Positions 62,112-64,000 of a DNA stretch of 64,000 nucleotides are shown in pieces. Below the pieces are notes generated by a model. The model worked only from the letters and a program-made list of their open reading frames with translations, was not told where the DNA came from and searched no databases. This DNA comes from Loktanella sp. PT4BL (GTDB lineage: Bacteria; Pseudomonadota; Alphaproteobacteria; Rhodobacterales; Rhodobacteraceae): the NCBI RefSeq assembly GCF_003201935.1, contig NZ_QJJL01000002.1:868001-932000 (forward strand). The letters run 5' to 3'. Position 1 is the stretch's first letter. Each line of letters starts with the position of its first letter. The translations under genes and the position numbers were made by a program.

Positions 62112-63944
62112 ATGACTAAGACAATCCGCTTGACCGCAGCGCAGGCTTTGGTGCGCTACATAGGTGCGCAGATGAACGAGGATGGCGATTGCTTCATCGC
62201 TGGCTGTTGGGCGATTTTCGGCCACGGCAATGTCGCCGGTATCGGTGAGGCACTGCACGGTGCGAAAGATACCCTGACCACCTATCGCGGGCACAATGAA
62301 CAGACCATGGCCCATGCGGCCATCGCCTATGCCAAACAGTTGAAGCGCAAGCGCGCGATGGCCGTTACATCCTCTATCGGGCCGGGGGCGTTGAACATGG
62401 TCACCGCAGCGGGCCTTGCCCATGTGAACCGCCTGCCTGTGTTGCTCTTGCCCGGTGATGTCTTCGCAAATCGCGGGCCGGATCCGGTGCTGCAGCAGAT
62501 CGAAGACTTCAATGACGGCACGGTCAGCGTGAATGATTGCTTCAAGCCGGTCAGCCGCTATTTCGACCGCATCACGCGCCCTGAACAGCTGCTCACCGCA
62601 CTGCCACGGGCTTTTCGCACGATGACGGATCCGGCTGATTGCGGCCCTGTCACGCTGTCGATGTGTCAGGATGTGCAGGCCGAGGCCTTTGACTACCCTG
62701 AAAGCTTCTTTGCGCCGCAGGTCTGGCACCAGCGCCGCATCCGTCCTGATCTGGGTGAGTTGGCGCGTGTGGCAGAGGCTATCAAAGCTGCCAAGAACCC
62801 CGTGATTGTTACAGGCGGTGGCGTGCATTACGCGGACGCATGTGAGGACCTTCAGGCCTTTGCCGAAGCCCACGGTATTCCGGTTGCTGAAACGCAGGCC
62901 GGAAAATCGGCACTTGCGTGGGACCATCCGTTGAACCTCGGGCCCATCGGCGTGACGGGTGGCGAGCCAGCAAATGCGGTCTGCGCGCAAGCCGACCTCG
63001 TGCTGGGTGTCGGCACGCGGTTTCAGGATTTCACGACCGGATCATGGGGGCTATTCGCCAATCCGCAACGCAAGATCATCAGCCTGAATACCGCCGCCTA
63101 TGATGCGGCCAAACATGGTGCCATGCCTTTGATGGCCGATGCCAAAGTAGGCCTTACCGAGCTTGGTGACGCGATTGGCAGCTACAAGGCGACCGCACCC
63201 GCGCCTGCGTTGAAGGACGATTGGTTCGGCAAGGTTGATCCGCTGACTGATGCGCCAGCTGACACCAACGCTCTGCCAACGGATATGCAGGTTATTGGTG
63301 CCGTCCAGCGCAGTGCAACAGAAGAAACCGTGGCGATGTGTGCGGCAGGCACCATGCCGGGAGAACTGCACAAGCTATGGAAGGCCAACAAACCGGGCGC
63401 CTACCATATGGAATACGGCTTTAGCTGCATGGGGTACGAGATCGCAGGCGCCATGGGCATCAAAATGGCCCAACCCTCGCGGGATGTGATCTGCTTTACC
63501 GGAGACGGCACCTATATGATGGCGAACTCGGAAATGGCGACCGCTGCAATGCTGGGCGTTTCATTTACTGTCGTGGTCACCGACAACCGTGGATATGGCT
63601 GTATCAACCGGTTGCAGATGGGAACGGGTGGTGCGGAATTCAACAATCTGCTGGCGCACGCGACAGGCGGAGAGAATTCGTCAATCGATTTCGCGGCCCA
63701 TGCGGCATCTATGGGTGCAACGGCGGTCAAGGTCGGCACGATTGCCGAACTGGAAGCGGCCTTGGCGAAACGCCACGACATCAAGGGCCCCTATGTCATC
63801 GTCATTGATACCGATCCCTACCCGTCCACACCACACGGCGGCACATGGTGGGATGTCGGTGTCCCCGAAGTCTCGGAGCGGGCCGAAGTGAACGCGGCCT
63901 ATGCAAGCTATATAGAAAACAAAAAATCCCAAAGGATTGACTAA
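62112..63944 (+). CDS. iolD: 3D-(3,5/4)-trihydroxycyclohexane-1,2-dione hydrolase
   Basis: 610 residues, thiamine pyrophosphate enzyme of the acetolactate synthase fold. Three domains: N-terminal PYR domain (about 1-190, with TYRGHNEQTMAHAAIAYAK), a middle domain (about 215-355), and the PP domain with GDGTYMMANSEMATAAMLG and TDNRGYGCINRLQ for Mg-TPP. It opens the ring of the dehydrated inositol intermediate. GGAGCAAAAA ribosome site. Length matches the family. Confidence 0.95.
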   Translation: MTKTIRLTAAQALVRYIGAQMNEDGDCFIAGCWAIFGHGNVAGIGEALHGAKDTLTTYRGHNEQTMAHAAIAYAKQLKRKRAMAVTSSIGPGALNMVTAAGLAHVNRLPVLLLPGDVFANRGPDPVLQQIEDFNDGTVSVNDCFKPVSRYFDRITRPEQLLTALPRAFRTMTDPADCGPVTLSMCQDVQAEAFDYPESFFAPQVWHQRRIRPDLGELARVAEAIKAAKNPVIVTGGGVHYADACEDLQAFAEAHGIPVAETQAGKSALAWDHPLNLGPIGVTGGEPANAVCAQADLVLGVGTRFQDFTTGSWGLFANPQRKIISLNTAAYDAAKHGAMPLMADAKVGLTELGDAIGSYKATAPAPALKDDWFGKVDPLTDAPADTNALPTDMQVIGAVQRSATEETVAMCAAGTMPGELHKLWKANKPGAYHMEYGFSCMGYEIAGAMGIKMAQPSRDVICFTGDGTYMMANSEMATAAMLGVSFTVVVTDNRGYGCINRLQMGTGGAEFNNLLAHATGGENSSIDFAAHAASMGATAVKVGTIAELEAALAKRHDIKGPYVIVIDTDPYPSTPHGGTWWDVGVPEVSERAEVNAAYASYIENKKSQRID

Positions 63945-64000
63945 ATGACTGTCAAAGTCGGCATTTCCCTGATTGCGTGGCAGAATGATGATCTGCCGGA
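63945..64000 (+). CDS. iolE: 2-keto-myo-inositol dehydratase, N-terminal fragment (3' end outside window)
   Basis: Starts at the ATG one base after the iolD stop. Only about 18 residues are visible, beginning MTVKVGISLIAWQNDDLP, which is the IolE N-terminal strand and the W-x-N-D-D-L-P motif (xylose isomerase-like barrel). Dehydrates 2-keto-myo-inositol. The order iolG-iolC-iolD-iolE supports the call. Confidence 0.8.
   Translation, partial: MTVKVGISLIAWQNDDLP

Overview
The window reads as chromosomal DNA from an alphaproteobacterium of the Rhodobacterales (Roseobacter-type marine bacteria). The grounds are the gene content (a second-type GltX, an FeS-type photolyase, KpsT/KpsE/KdsA capsule genes, a TenA/ThiDEM salvage set with a TPP riboswitch, an RpiR-controlled inositol operon), the moderately high GC with GC-rich third positions, and many 1-8 base ATGA/TGATG overlaps. 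No rRNA, CRISPR array, transposase, phage gene or replication origin was seen. There is one tRNA, tRNA-Gln(TTG).

Layout. 1-5.1 kb: tail of an alpha/beta hydrolase, an entericidin-like lipoprotein, two unknown proteins (one AT-rich, coiled-coil, membrane-bound, probably acquired), lepA, a zinc-ribbon protein and a small unknown. 5.1-6.3 kb: tandem cold-shock genes sharing a duplicated upstream block. 6.4-10.8 kb: tesA-like esterase divergent from a YbbA/YbbP ABC pair, then a gamma-glutamylcyclotransferase. 10.8-22 kb: MATE exporter, HpcH/HpaI aldolase, gltX, a DUF1801 gene broken by an in-frame TAG, nadE, an 18-repeat MORN protein, a cytochrome c, and an SDR plus FeS photolyase pair. 22-37.3 kb: SdiA-regulated-like protein, leuA with an apparently leaderless leucine leader peptide and hairpin, the mreB-mreC-mreD-mrdA-rodA shape operon, a GhrA-type reductase, SseB and UDG-family genes, kpsT-kpsE-kdsA and a BON-MscS channel. 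37.3-40.7 kb: tRNA-Gln and the thiamine salvage operon. 41-43.8 kb: a compact adenylating ligase / GNAT / acyl carrier protein cassette of unknown product. 43.9-50.5 kb: a LacI-controlled sugar ABC importer with a glycoside hydrolase; the binding-protein gene has a TAG codon just after its signal peptide. 50.6-55 kb: an unusual six-gene operon joining a MacB/LolDE-like ABC transporter to DUF4198, a small periplasmic protein and a ZnuA-like metal-binding protein. 55.2-64 kb: RpiR-type regulator, inositol-type ABC importer and iolG-iolC-iolD-iolE, with two IolR-like operator candidates.

Most worth following up: the putative metal ABC operon with FtsX-type permease, the ligase/GNAT/ACP cassette, the leucine leader in front of leuA, and the two otherwise intact genes each carrying one amber codon. 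All functions are inferred by reading the sequence; no database search was run.
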